DNA of 28,557 bases from CAZOKO01 sp964580455 (GCA_964580455.1 CAZOKO010000023.1:1-28557); one strand, 5' to 3'. Positions 8,401 through 16,198 are shown, counted from the stretch's first letter. The notes: a model not told the origin generated them from the letters alone. Program-made: numbers and translations.

Positions 8401-9454
8401 TAAATTCGCTGAATTAAAACCCGATACAATAATAACTGATCTCCCTGAAGTTTTCGAACTCATCAGCCGCAATGACGAAACAGAGACGGATAAAGTTGCC
8501 ACTAAAATAATATCCAATAATGGAGTCATAGAAAAGGAATGGCACTTCTCTGCTGGTCATGCCAGCGAAATATTGTCCAAACTAAGGACGCAGCCTCGAA
8601 CCCTTGCTGATGTTTGTGAGAAAATTTTTGTTGGTTTGCAAACAAGCGCAGACAAAATCTATTTCCTTGAGCACATTACTGAAAAAGATGGTGTAGTTAC
8701 TGCTTATTCAAAATCATTGAACAAAGAAATAACAATTGAGAAAGGCTTTGTAAAACCTCTTTTAAAAGGCGCGGATGTTCATCGTTACTTGACGCTTACA
8801 CCAAATATATGGAGCATTTTCCCCTATAAAATTGAGAAGGCTAAAGCAATACTTTATTCGCAAAATGAAATAAAAAAGTGCTTTCCAATGGCGTGGAAAT
8901 ATTTGCTTAAAAATAGAAAGGAACTGGAAAACAGGGAACATGGGAGAATGGCGCATGAGCAATTTTATGCTTACATATATCCAAAAAATCTAACTGAATT
9001 TGAAAGAGAGAAGATTGTAACGCCGGACATTGCTTCTGGCTGCCAAATGTCTCTTGATGATAAAGGAATATATCATACAACCACAATTTACAGTTTTGTT
9101 TTTAAGAAAAACCCTAATGTATCAATTAAATATTACTTGTCATTGCTTAATTCAAAATTGTTGTGGTATTTTGTGACATCGACTGGTTCTATATTAAGAG
9201 GCAACTTTTTTCGATTTAAAACAAATTATCTGATGCCTTTCCCTATTCCTTCGGAACTTTCCCAAGCTGACCAACAGCCTTTCATTACCCTTGTCAATCG
9301 CATCCTCGCCATTACCAAAGCCGAAGATTACCTACAAAACCCCCAAAAACAAGTCAAAGTAAGAGCACTTGAAGCCGAAATTAACCTCCTTGTTTACAAA
9401 CTCTACGGCCTGACCGGGGACGAAATAGCAATTATAGAGGGTGTAAAGAAGTAA
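5453..9454 (+). CDS. Eco57I-type adenine-specific DNA methyltransferase (possible RM fusion)
   Basis: A 1333-residue protein. After an N-terminal region of about 370 residues comes KFGVYYTPREIVHYMCQQ, typical of N6-adenine methylases. The AdoMet motif DPAVGSGAFPVGM starts at residue 548, LYGVDIDPGAVEIAKLRLWL follows, and the catalytic NPPY lies at 874-877 in VVIANPPYLR. A Lys/Glu-rich coiled coil (about 660-850) separates the two catalytic blocks and is clearly more A/T-rich than its flanks. The C-terminal third resembles the TaqI-like specificity domain (FVGLQTSADKIYF, KPLLKGADVHRY). The size is in the range of type IIG, PglX and helicase-linked methylases. A short in-frame repeat insertion encodes about residues 575-587. 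The start lies 2 nt after the helicase stop. I see no clear PD-(D/E)XK motif in the N-terminus, so cleavage may belong to the helicase's PLD domain. Confidence 0.88.
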   Translation: MDKQQAQQTIRDTFEKPFDKSSFTGFIKNLLNRIDDAPFTYQGKYIPDAYKQYIKTLERIGKFSDGENSIDILIITLQKETSLERARTMQRNFIAWYLNGSRGGEMKDAALAAFVSPGKEDWRFSLVKMDYKFEQSKSGRMKVKEEFTPARRWSFLVGANEKSHTAQSRLVKILADDENNPTFEELEQAFNIETVTKEFFKEYRELFLRTKEELDKILKKDKKIKADFEAKGVDTVNFAKKLLGQIIFLYFLQKKGWFGVGRDDNWGTGSKQFLRELFEKIHGDYNNFFNDILEPLFYEALRIDRSHDDGYYSRFDCKIPFLNGGLFDPIGNYDWVHTDIIIPDKLFSNNTKTKEGDTGTGILDVFDRYNFTVKEDEPLEKEVAIDPELLGKAYEKFNAIRPDNYAEFKKALKSGKTGEENKFNKKFGVYYTPREIVHYMCQQSLINHLDTAVNAHKESIIAKPAVQKKLFGPQKPVQLTLSSDSYKPVIPKGDIEKLIHIGEQVSENEARVLSKGKETKTYSHQLPESIRKNAKQIDEKLAEITVCDPAVGSGAFPVGMMSEIVKTRNVLTPFLSLRGAQATKQSQFNDNRTVYNFKRRCIEHSLYGVDIDPGAVEIAKLRLWLSLVVDEDDIKNIKPLPNLDYRIMQGNSLISEFMGINFDDDENKNLKRNIEDLDIEIMELDKQIKDKEKEFLKYYNKFNEKDQNISNKLEELTNRKNNLKRERTKLINKLNKPLYEDSVTIYIVSEFQKKKNNFLNESNVLRKSKLREEIDELLIKIFEAKLKRQKADYFNRSKNIENKYSILQNEKHRNEYIKHEKEKLYKESGFDLESAEKQLKEFNSGKKIKPFFLWNLYFSEVFHHKGGFDVVIANPPYLRIQEIQKNDPQLATSLKNSFLSASGSFDIYACFVELAIRLIRNKGNISYILPHKFFQATFGKNLRQLISSKRMLRQIVDFGSSQVFENATTYTCLLFLSHRNDSFKFAELKPDTIITDLPEVFELISRNDETETDKVATKIISNNGVIEKEWHFSAGHASEILSKLRTQPRTLADVCEKIFVGLQTSADKIYFLEHITEKDGVVTAYSKSLNKEITIEKGFVKPLLKGADVHRYLTLTPNIWSIFPYKIEKAKAILYSQNEIKKCFPMAWKYLLKNRKELENREHGRMAHEQFYAYIYPKNLTEFEREKIVTPDIASGCQMSLDDKGIYHTTTIYSFVFKKNPNVSIKYYLSLLNSKLLWYFVTSTGSILRGNFFRFKTNYLMPFPIPSELSQADQQPFITLVNRILAITKAEDYLQNPQKQVKVRALEAEINLLVYKLYGLTGDEIAIIEGVKK
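7177..7211. repeat. Dispersed palindromic repeat inserted in frame in the methyltransferase
   Basis: The 35-nt unit starts gtcattgcgagga and ends cgacgaagcaatctc. The same unit forms the arms of the inverted repeat at 22836-22918. Here it lies in frame between the AdoMet motif and the VDIDPGAVEIA block and is translated as SLRGAQATKQSQ, a familiar reading of such repeats. It is probably a mobile REP-like or MITE-like remnant tolerated in a surface loop. Confidence 0.8.
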
Positions 9455-9473
9455 ACTCACAAAAAGGATTAAT

Positions 9474-11336
9474 ATGTTTTTATCAGAAGTAAAAATTTGG
9501 AACTTTAGAAAATACGGATCTGGTGATGACGGTGCTCCCGGATTACATCTAAAGCTTAACAAGGGGTTAAATTTACTTGTTGGCGAAAATGATTCAGGCA
9601 AAACGGCTATTGTTGATGCAATAAAATTCGTTTTACAAACGCAAAGTTATGATTATCAGTGGTTAGAGGAAGAAGACTTTTTTCTACCACCTGGGATAGA
9701 ATCGAAAAATGCGAATAGAGCAAAATCGTTTAAGATAGAATGTATATTTCGCGGTTTTGATGCTGAAAATAATGAAGCAGCTAACTTCTTAGAATGGCTT
9801 GGGATTGAAAAAGATTGTAATGGTAATGACCGGTATTTCCTAAAAGTTACTCTTAATTCTGAACGGAAGGATAGAAAAATTACATATGACATGAAGGCTG
9901 GTCCAGATGCCGAAGGAACTCAACTTGATGGAGCCGCAAGGGACTTTCTAAGAGTAACCTACCTTAAGCCTCTAAGGGATGCTGAAAGCGAACTTATTCC
10001 AGGAAGAAGATCCCGATTAGCTCAAATTCTAAAAAGCCATGAGGCTTTTTCTTCAGTTCCAGAGGTGGAACATCCAATTACCAAAATTGCTGAAAGTGCT
10101 AATAAACAAATTGAAGGTTACTTCCGAGGGAAAGATAATAACAATAATGATATTCAAGACCAGTCTGGTAAAAAGTTGCTGTCAGATATAAATGAATATT
10201 TGAAAGAGTTCTTCACAGAAAATGAAATTAACAAAATCGCTAATTTTACGATTTCCGGTCAGAGCTTGTCGGGTATTTTAGAGAAGCTTATTCTTGATTT
10301 GGCTGAAGGAAATTCGGGCTTGGGTTCTTATAACCGGCTATATATTGCTACAGAATTACTGCTCTTAAAGCGGACTAACTATTACGGCATGAAACTTTTA
10401 TTGATTGAAGAAGTGGAGGCTCATTTACATCCACAAGCGCAATTGAGATTAATCGAATATCTACAGAATGAGATAGCGGAGAGATCTGCTGTTCAAATAA
10501 TAATGACAACCCATAGCCCTAATTTGGCTTCAAAAGTTAAGCTTGATAATCTTATAATTTGTAAAGGTGACAAAGCGTTCCCTATGGGAAGTGATTTTAC
10601 CGAATTGAAAAAAGGAGATTATCTATTTTTGGAGCGTTTCTTAGATGTTACAAAAGCTAATTTATTCTTTGCACAGGGGATTATTTTAGTTGAGGGTGAT
10701 GCAGAAAATATTTTGATTCCGGTTATAGCAGATATTCTTGGCAAGCCGTTTACTAAACATGGTGTATCAGTCGTGAATGTTCAAAGCACGGCTTTCTTGA
10801 GGTATTCAAGAATTTTCAAAAGAAGGTCAGGCAAAGGAATAGGTGTTAAGGTAGCTGTGGTAACCGATAACGACATTAAACCCGATTCAGGACTTACACA
10901 AGAGCAGATTAAAGAAAAAAGAACAGAGAAAGAAGCAAAATACAATGGGCAAGACGTAAGGACTTTCATTTCACCAGATTGGACTTTGGAATATGATATT
11001 GCTTTGAGCGGACTTAAGAAAGAGTTTTATACTGCCGTATTGCGGGCAGAGAAAATCAAAAATAGTGATACTTACGGTCTGACACCTAAAAAAATCACAG
11101 AAGTAAAACAAAAGGTTGAGACTGATTTTACTACTTGGACTTCAGATCATAGAACAGAGCAAGAAATTGCAGAAATTATTTATAAAGATAACATGCTTGA
11201 TAAAAGGATTTCCAAGGCAATCGTAGCTCAATGCTTTGCGGCGTTACTCAAAGAATGTGAAGAAATAAAAGAACGGATTGAAGTTGACGAGAAATTGAAA
11301 TATCTCGTGGATGCCATTAAATATGTTGCGGAATGA
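9474..11336 (+). CDS. gajA: GajA-like OLD-family ATPase / TOPRIM nuclease
   Basis: A 620-residue protein of the OLD (overcoming lysogenization defect) family. The N-terminal ABC-type ATPase has Walker A GENDSGKT at 37-44, a signature-like segment around SGLGSYNRLYIATELLLL, Walker B LLLIEEVEAHLHP (acidic pair at 312-313) and the H-loop TTHSPNLA. The C-terminal TOPRIM domain has GIILVEGDAENILIP with Glu407 and the VVTDNDI acidic pair at 465/467. In Gabija, GajA is the DNA endonuclease and forms a complex with the GajB helicase. The next gene, 3 nt downstream, begins exactly like GajB, which supports the Gabija assignment over a stand-alone OLD protein. The ATG has an AAGGA ribosome site 5 nt upstream. 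Length is slightly above the roughly 580 residues of characterised GajA. The protein looks intact. Confidence 0.85.
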   Translation: MFLSEVKIWNFRKYGSGDDGAPGLHLKLNKGLNLLVGENDSGKTAIVDAIKFVLQTQSYDYQWLEEEDFFLPPGIESKNANRAKSFKIECIFRGFDAENNEAANFLEWLGIEKDCNGNDRYFLKVTLNSERKDRKITYDMKAGPDAEGTQLDGAARDFLRVTYLKPLRDAESELIPGRRSRLAQILKSHEAFSSVPEVEHPITKIAESANKQIEGYFRGKDNNNNDIQDQSGKKLLSDINEYLKEFFTENEINKIANFTISGQSLSGILEKLILDLAEGNSGLGSYNRLYIATELLLLKRTNYYGMKLLLIEEVEAHLHPQAQLRLIEYLQNEIAERSAVQIIMTTHSPNLASKVKLDNLIICKGDKAFPMGSDFTELKKGDYLFLERFLDVTKANLFFAQGIILVEGDAENILIPVIADILGKPFTKHGVSVVNVQSTAFLRYSRIFKRRSGKGIGVKVAVVTDNDIKPDSGLTQEQIKEKRTEKEAKYNGQDVRTFISPDWTLEYDIALSGLKKEFYTAVLRAEKIKNSDTYGLTPKKITEVKQKVETDFTTWTSDHRTEQEIAEIIYKDNMLDKRISKAIVAQCFAALLKECEEIKERIEVDEKLKYLVDAIKYVAE

Positions 11337-11339
11337 CAA

Positions 11340-12077
11340 ATGCGAATAATCATTACCAATGACGATATTTCTTGGGCAGAAAATATTCTTTTACCGCCCG
11401 GTGAGCACTTTGATGAGGAGCGGCAGGCAGTAATAAGATGTTTAGAAACAAAAGATATTCTCGCGTGTCCTGGTAGCGGAAAAACAACGGCTTTGCTTGC
11501 TAAGTTGTTGATTTTGTCTCGGAAAATGCCACTTGAAAACAATAGGGGTATTTGCGTATTAACTCACACAAATGTGGCTATAAATGAAATAAAAAGCCAC
11601 GCTTACTTTGCTTCTCAAAAACTCTTTAATTACCCAAATCATTTTGGAACAATCCAAAGTTTCGTGGATAAATATCTTGCGATACCAGCTTATATATTAA
11701 GATTTAATAAGAGGCCTATGTATGTTGATAATGAGGTTTTTAATTCGGTTATCGAGAGAAGCTACAACACCTTGTATGCCGCAAGAACTTGGCTTGATAG
11801 AAAGAGAGAAGGGGGATTGGAATATCTTCAAAGGCTACGGTTTAATAAAGACAACTTCTGTATTTCTCCAAAAATCGATAAGCAAGCATTTATAGATGTT
11901 AATACACCAACCTATAGAGAAATCAATAGCTTAAAACTGCGAATACTTGATTGGGGCTATTTGTGTTACGAAGATGCCTATTCGTTGGCATTCGAGTACA
12001 TTAGAGAACATCCCGGTATCCGAGACACTTGCAGGACGCATTTTCTACCACGAACTAGAGGGCTTCTCACTGGATGA
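11340..12077 (+). pseudogene. gajB: Truncated GajB-like UvrD/Rep helicase
   Basis: The N-terminal 226 residues match a UvrD-family helicase of the GajB kind: Walker A ACPGSGKTTALLAKLLIL, then VLTHTNVAINEIKSHA (motif Ia), FGTIQSFVDKYLAIPAYI and WGYLCYEDAYSLAFEYI. Homology stops at about 12017, just before the expected Walker B region (IDExQD). The remaining residues up to the stop at 12075-12077 are out-of-frame translation of the adjoining DUF4143 remnant. Helicase motifs II-VI and the whole 2A/2B part are absent; GajB proteins are usually near 500 residues. The start is 3 nt after the gajA stop. An inactive helicase is the likely outcome; whether the shortened product still binds GajA is unknown. 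Confidence 0.82.
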
Positions 12078-12831
12078 GATTGGAGTTGAAAATCATACGC
12101 GGCTGTGGCTTCGGGGTGGATTTCCCCGGTCGTACATGGCCCGCTCTCATGCTGATAGTAATGAATGGCGCCGAGGATTTATTCGAACCTTCTTGGAGAG
12201 AGATCTGCCCCAGCTCGGTATCACTATTCGTTCAGCCACACTGCGACGTTTTTGGTCCATGCTCGCCCACTATCACGGCCAGACATGGAACGCGTCAGAA
12301 TTCGCACGTTCATTTGGTGCTGCAGACACGACAGTCCGGAACTATCTCGATCTGCTAACATCAGCGCTGGTAATTCGTCAGTTACCACCCTGGTATGAGA
12401 ACATTTCCAAGCGACAGGTCAGAGCACCCAAGGTATATGTTGCCGACAGCGGAGTGTTACATACACTGCTCAACCTCAGATCCATAAAAGATCTGGAAGG
12501 ACATCCGAAAGTAGGAGCTTCGTGGGAAGGCTTTGTCCTGGGTCAGGTCATCCGTAGATTGAAAGTTAGAGCAGAGGAATGCTTCTTCTGGGCAACACAC
12601 GGAGGCGCCGAATTAGACCTTCTTGTCATTAGAGGTAAGTTGCGACTTGGATTCGAAATCAAGCGGACGAGTTCTCCCCGAATCACACCTTCAATGCGGA
12701 GCGCATTATCCAACCTTAAGCTTAAACATTTGGATGTTATACACGCTGGTGAGCAGACGTTTTATATAGATAAGAAAATCCGGGCAGTCGCTCTATCGCG
12801 TTTGCTAGAAGATATTAAACCTATCCGCTAA
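12013..12831 (+). pseudogene. DUF4143 ATPase, C-terminal remnant (AAA_14 domain lost)
   Basis: From about 12013 the frame reads VSETLAGRIFYHELEGFSLD, then LWLRGGFPRSY, FLERDLPQLGI, TTVRNYLDLLTSALVIRQLP, PKVYVADSGVLHTLL and GASWEGFVLGQVI, ending in a nuclease-like ATHGGAELDLLVI...LGFEIKR. This is the second half of the common AAA_14/DUF4143 ATPase family. The Walker A/B ATPase half, which precedes VSETLAGR in intact members, is missing. In its place lies truncated gajB in another frame. The upstream ATG at 11947 belongs to out-of-frame gajB sequence and is not a genuine start. Base composition shifts from A/T-rich gajB to more balanced sequence at the junction. The C-terminal part is intact to its stop, but no credible start or ribosome site was found. 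Confidence 0.8.
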
Positions 12832-12977
12832 AGGAAAGAAAGGGGTAGTAATCAAAAGGAGCCAGACAAGGGTTTTGAGATTTTTTAGTTAATAATGCGA
12901 GATCAGGAAGGTAAAGACAAGCCCTTTTGTATTGATTTTTTTTGTTAACCAGAAACACTTATGCCTGAGGAATAATA

Positions 12978-13000
12978 CCCCGTTGGGGATATTTTCCCCA
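12978..13000 (+). promoter_or_regulatory. Two mutually exclusive short hairpins
   Basis: CCCC at 12978-12981 can pair with GGGG at 12985-12988 across a gtt loop. The same GGGG, extended as TGGGGA (12984-12989), can pair instead with TCCCCA (12995-13000). The layout resembles a switchable leader, but the stems are short, no following T-run terminator is seen, and the next gene starts about 375 nt away. Confidence 0.2.
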
Positions 13001-13344
13001 GACGCTTAAGCGAACCATGGCGTAAAAAGTTTAGAGAGCTAAAGTAGTAAATATCAGACAATTTTTATATCCAGAGAATTATAATTATTGTTAAAAAGAG
13101 TAGGTATAAATACCACTGCTTGTTCGCTCTTTATTCACTTTAAATTTTAGGCACTTTAGATCACTGAAGTTATTGGGCACATTTTCCTCACTTCCCTCTT
13201 TCCCATCTATCCATAATCTTCTCCCATTTGCTTGACCCCATATCTCCTAACAAACTGATTATGTGCAATTTTTTGCTTATCTATGGATATTTTAGTATGT
13301 TCGTTTGCTGTTGGTATGTCTTTTGTAATGGTTAAAGTTTGCAA

Positions 13345-13372
13345 TTGACAAAGGAATCTATCAGCGTGTAGC
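13345..13372 (+). promoter_or_regulatory. Weak promoter candidate before the receiver gene
   Basis: A perfect TTGACA at 13345-13350 is followed 16 nt later by a poor -10 match (TGTAGC, 13367-13372). If it is used, transcription would begin close to the ATG at 13377, giving an almost leaderless message. The gene indeed shows no ribosome site. Confidence 0.2.
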
Positions 13373-13376
13373 GATT

Positions 13377-13760
13377 ATGGAAAGGGAAAAGAAAATTCTC
13401 ATAGTTGAGCCGGACCCTGTAATGTCGAAAAAACTCTCTCAAATTTTTCAAAAAGAGAGTTTCGTGGCAAATATGACAGAACGTGCCTCAGAGGCTATAA
13501 GAAAGATTCAAGAAGAGCATGTCTCTGTTCTGGTTCTGGATGTGGGAGTGAAAGATGTAGCCTGGGACGAAGTGGTTCCCATAGTGAGAGGGCTTGACCC
13601 AAATTTGCCCATTATTATGACTTCAGCCCACAACACACCGGAGTTGGAAGCCAACATACTTCGCCAAAAGGCTTTTTACTATCATGTGAAATCCTTTGGG
13701 ACGGAAGATTTAATACTGGCAGTTCGAAATGCTGTCGAGAGACCAGCAACCCATGGATAA
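13377..13760 (+). CDS. Stand-alone receiver-domain protein, degenerate acidic pocket
   Basis: A 127-residue CheY-like receiver with no output domain. Strand 1 is KILIVEPDP, so the usual Asp-Asp pair is altered to Glu11-Pro-Asp13. The likely phosphoacceptor Asp55 lies in VLVLDVGVKD, Ser83 is in IIMTSAHN, and Lys105 in YHVKSFG is followed by Ser rather than the usual Pro. Phosphorylation may thus be weak or absent. No Shine-Dalgarno sequence precedes the ATG, and upstream in-frame codons give no better start before a stop at 13326. It is the first gene of the cluster, 27 nt ahead of a MetF-like gene, and could respond to the kinase at 25173. The family is clear; the partner is inferred. Confidence 0.85.
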   Translation: MEREKKILIVEPDPVMSKKLSQIFQKESFVANMTERASEAIRKIQEEHVSVLVLDVGVKDVAWDEVVPIVRGLDPNLPIIMTSAHNTPELEANILRQKAFYYHVKSFGTEDLILAVRNAVERPATHG

Positions 13761-13787
13761 TTAATCCCTCAGAGAAGAGGAGGTGTC

Positions 13788-14660
13788 ATGCGTTTTCAGG
13801 AATTTTTAGATACGACCCAGTTTTTAATGATTGCAGAATTGGAAGCTCCGAAAGGGGTGGACACTTCTGACCTTTTGAGGATTGCCGATACCCTGCGGGG
13901 TCGGGCAAATGCAGTATTGGTGCCGGAAATGAGCGGAGCCATCATGAGGATGGGATCTGTCGGAGCTTCCTGCCTTTTAAAACAGAAGGGGATCGAGGCT
14001 ATAGTAAGTATGAATTGCAGGGACCGCAACAGGCTGGCACTTCAGGCCGATATGCTTAGTGCTTTTTCATTAGGACTGGAAAATTTGTCAATAAGTGAGG
14101 GGGATGAAATCAAAAGTGGTGATCACATTGAGGCCAAGCCGGCAAACGACCTTAATGTGCTAGGACTGTTAGAAGCCATTAAAAAATTACACAAGGGAAT
14201 AGACCTGGCGGGGAATGACCTCACGGGTATTCCTAAGTTTTGTGTCGGATCGGAGGTGAATGCCGGACTGGAGGGGGGAGCCCTCGAAATAGAGATTATG
14301 GAGATGGAGAAAAAGATAAGGGCAGGGGCAAATTACTTTTTCACCCCCACCATGTATGACCTAAAGAAATTAGAGAATTTTATGAAAAAAGTGGCTCCCT
14401 TTAAGGTTCCCATCTTTCCGCGGGTCACGATCCTTAATTCGGTGGGTATGGCCCGGTTCATGTGCCGACACATGGATGGCGTGCTGATCCCCGAAGAGGT
14501 GATTAACCGATTGGGCAAAGCCCCGGACAAACAAAAAGAGGGGATTGCCATTGCAGCAGATACCATCAGGAAGCTTCGTGATATGTGCCGGGGGGTTCTG
14601 CTTGTTGCTATCGGTGGACAGGAGAGGATTTCAGCAGTGCTGGACCAGGTGGGAGCTTAA
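13788..14660 (+). CDS. Divergent MetF-like methylenetetrahydrofolate reductase paralogue
   Basis: A 290-residue TIM-barrel protein of the MetF family that aligns by eye over most of its length with the second copy at 23630. Shared features are MIAELEAPKG (versus SECGPPRG, with the Glu equivalent to the proton-donating Glu of MetF), CLLKQKGIEAIV, CRDRNRLALQADML and NSVGMARFM. The Asp of the LSGD motif is kept in ISEGDEI. The segment FIQTQCIF, which carries the folate-binding Gln in MetF, is replaced by YFFTPTMYD, so folate binding may differ. The C-terminus VLLVAIGGQERISAVL also differs. A strong ribosome site (GAGGAGGTG) precedes the ATG. It is 16 nt ahead of hdrC and likely in the same transcript. 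It may be a structural or electron-transfer subunit rather than a standard reductase; function uncertain. Confidence 0.8.
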   Translation: MRFQEFLDTTQFLMIAELEAPKGVDTSDLLRIADTLRGRANAVLVPEMSGAIMRMGSVGASCLLKQKGIEAIVSMNCRDRNRLALQADMLSAFSLGLENLSISEGDEIKSGDHIEAKPANDLNVLGLLEAIKKLHKGIDLAGNDLTGIPKFCVGSEVNAGLEGGALEIEIMEMEKKIRAGANYFFTPTMYDLKKLENFMKKVAPFKVPIFPRVTILNSVGMARFMCRHMDGVLIPEEVINRLGKAPDKQKEGIAIAADTIRKLRDMCRGVLLVAIGGQERISAVLDQVGA

Positions 14661-14676
14661 GACGGGAAGGAACAGG

Positions 14677-15252
14677 ATGGAGCAAAAAGGAGATAAACTT
14701 TTCAAGGATATTGTGATTGAGTCGGCCGGCGAAGAAATCTATGACTGTTATCAGTGCTATAAATGCTCGGCCGGTTGTCCGGTCTCTTTTGATATGGATC
14801 TGCTTCCTCATCAGGTGATCAGATCGGTGGTGTTCAATCAGAAGGAGCGGGTGTTATCTTCCAGGACGATTTGGGTCTGCGCAACGTGTGAAACCTGTAC
14901 GACTCGTTGTCCCAATGAAATAGAGATTGCAAAAGTGATGGATGTCTTAAGGCAGATTCATCAAGAAAGTGGCCAGCAAGCAAAGGAACCGAAAGTTCCC
15001 ATATTCCATAAAGCCTTTCTCGATTCCATCAAGAAGACAGGTCGGGTCCACGAATTGACCATGATTCGAAATTATACTCAAAAGAGCGGGGAGTTTAAGG
15101 AAAAGCTCAAAACAGGGGAATGGAAGAACGATGTGAAACTGGGAATAAAAATGTTTTTGCGTGGCAAGCTTAAGGTTATGCCTCCTAAATGTGGTGGGGT
15201 TAAGGACGTGAGAAAAATATTTGAACAGGCAAAGGAGCATAAAAAAGCATGA
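14677..15252 (+). CDS. hdrC: HdrC, heterodisulfide reductase iron-sulfur subunit
   Basis: A 191-residue soluble HdrC. Two [4Fe-4S] motifs are complete: CYQCYKCSAGCP (Cys24, 27, 30, 34) and CATCETCTTRCP (Cys68, 71, 74, 78). The C-terminal helices are typical (VPIFHKAFLDSIKKTGRVHE, KLGIKMFLRGKL). The start at 14677 is preferred over further upstream ATGs because GGGAAGG lies 6-7 nt before it and the upstream extension overlaps the MetF paralogue without resembling HdrC. HdrC passes electrons between the HdrA flavin subunit and the HdrB active site. The gene overlaps hdrB by 4 nt (ATGA), which is the usual coupling. Confidence 0.93.
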   Translation: MEQKGDKLFKDIVIESAGEEIYDCYQCYKCSAGCPVSFDMDLLPHQVIRSVVFNQKERVLSSRTIWVCATCETCTTRCPNEIEIAKVMDVLRQIHQESGQQAKEPKVPIFHKAFLDSIKKTGRVHELTMIRNYTQKSGEFKEKLKTGEWKNDVKLGIKMFLRGKLKVMPPKCGGVKDVRKIFEQAKEHKKA

Positions 15253-16100
15253 AGGTTTCCTTCTTTCCCGGCTGCTCACTGGAAGGTACGGCACGGGAAT
15301 ATGGTGAATCCATAGAGGGTGTTTGCGAGAACCTCGACATAGAACTTCAAGAATTATCGGGCTGGAGCTGCTGTGGTGCAAGTTCTGCCCACTCAACCAG
15401 CGAGTTTCTATCCATTGCGCTTCCGGCCAGAAATCTATCCATAGCTGAACGATCGGATCAAGATTTGGTTACACCCTGTGCCGCCTGCTTCAGTCGTTTT
15501 AAATCAGCAGAGAAGGTTTTAACCGGTGAATCAAAGATCGATGTGGGCATTTCTTTTAAGGGGAAGGTAAGCATCCTTCATATGCTGGAGTTTCTCTGCC
15601 GGGAAGAATTCCGCAAGGATATTGAAAGGAATATAAAGAGACCTCTTGAAAACTTGAAAGTGGTGAATTATTACGGCTGCCTGCTGGTTCGGCCCCCGCG
15701 GGTGACCGATGCCAGAAATTGGGAAGACCCGCAAGATATGGATGTGCTCATGTCTCAACTGGGCGCTGAAAGTGTTTTCTGGCCATACAAAACGGAGTGC
15801 TGTGGCGGAAGCCTGGTTTTAACCAATCTTGATATCATTCACCGATTGACTGGTCGGTTATTGGATATGGCAAAAGAAGCGGAAGCGGATTGCCTGGTTA
15901 CCGCATGTCCTCTTTGCCAGGCCAACCTGGATACCAGGCAGGAAGAGATAGGTAAAGAAAAGGGGATCGGATACGACATCCCCGTTTTCTATTTTACCGA
16001 ACTGATGGGATTGGCTTTTGGGAATAAAGGGGTTGGAAAGTGGCTTTCCCGCCACCTGGTGGATCCAAGGCCACTGCTTGAGTCGAAGAGACTGATCTGA
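15249..16100 (+). CDS. hdrB: HdrB, heterodisulfide reductase catalytic-type subunit
   Basis: A 283-residue protein with two complete CCG domains. Domain 1 has Cys9, Cys41-Cys42 (SCCGA) and Cys77/Cys80 (PCAAC). Domain 2 has Cys144, Cys184-Cys185 (ECCGG) and Cys220/Cys223 (ACPLC). These are the ligands of the two non-cubane [4Fe-4S] clusters that cleave disulfides in methanogen HdrB, so the active site is fully kept. The physiological substrate in bacteria is generally unknown, and in complexes of the MetVF-HdrABC type HdrB may serve only for electron transfer. The ATG overlaps the hdrC stop, with AAGGAG 11 nt upstream. A repeat-containing gap of 115 nt separates it from the next gene. Confidence 0.93.
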   Translation: MKVSFFPGCSLEGTAREYGESIEGVCENLDIELQELSGWSCCGASSAHSTSEFLSIALPARNLSIAERSDQDLVTPCAACFSRFKSAEKVLTGESKIDVGISFKGKVSILHMLEFLCREEFRKDIERNIKRPLENLKVVNYYGCLLVRPPRVTDARNWEDPQDMDVLMSQLGAESVFWPYKTECCGGSLVLTNLDIIHRLTGRLLDMAKEAEADCLVTACPLCQANLDTRQEEIGKEKGIGYDIPVFYFTELMGLAFGNKGVGKWLSRHLVDPRPLLESKRLI

Positions 16101-16107
16101 TGAAAAG

Positions 16108-16198
16108 ATTGAGGGATTAAGGAATTTAGGAATTGTGGATCGAGAATCAAAAAGTTGTCTTTAATCCCTGAATTCCCGAATCCCTCAATTCCTAAATT
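16108..16198. repeat. Intergenic inverted repeat of the attcctaaattcc type
   Basis: The left arm at 16108-16134 (starting attgagggattaagga) pairs with the right arm at 16162-16198, which contains tccctcaattcctaaatt and a second degenerate copy, taatccctgaattcccgaa. It interrupts the otherwise tight spacing between hdrB and the HdrA-NuoE gene. It could fold in the transcript as an intercistronic hairpin, or be a mobile repeat remnant. Confidence 0.65.

Larger units (their letters stand above)
12832..13376. other. Gene-free spacer between defence island and metabolic cluster
   Basis: No supported gene lies in this 545-nt stretch, which is A/T-rich. It holds the competing-hairpin segment at 12978-13000, a perfect 10-nt palindrome cgcttaagcg at 13003-13012, a pyrimidine-rich run at about 13180-13250, and a TTGACA box at 13345-13350 just ahead of the next gene. 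Confidence 0.6.

Noticed and set aside
11947..12012. ATG 11947 as the true start of an intact DUF4143 gene
   Set aside because: The first 22 codons are gajB sequence in the wrong frame and the ATPase domain is absent, so it is a junction artefact.
14545..14676. N-terminally extended HdrC starting at 14545
   Set aside because: The extension overlaps the MetF paralogue and lacks HdrC similarity. ATG 14677 has a good ribosome site.
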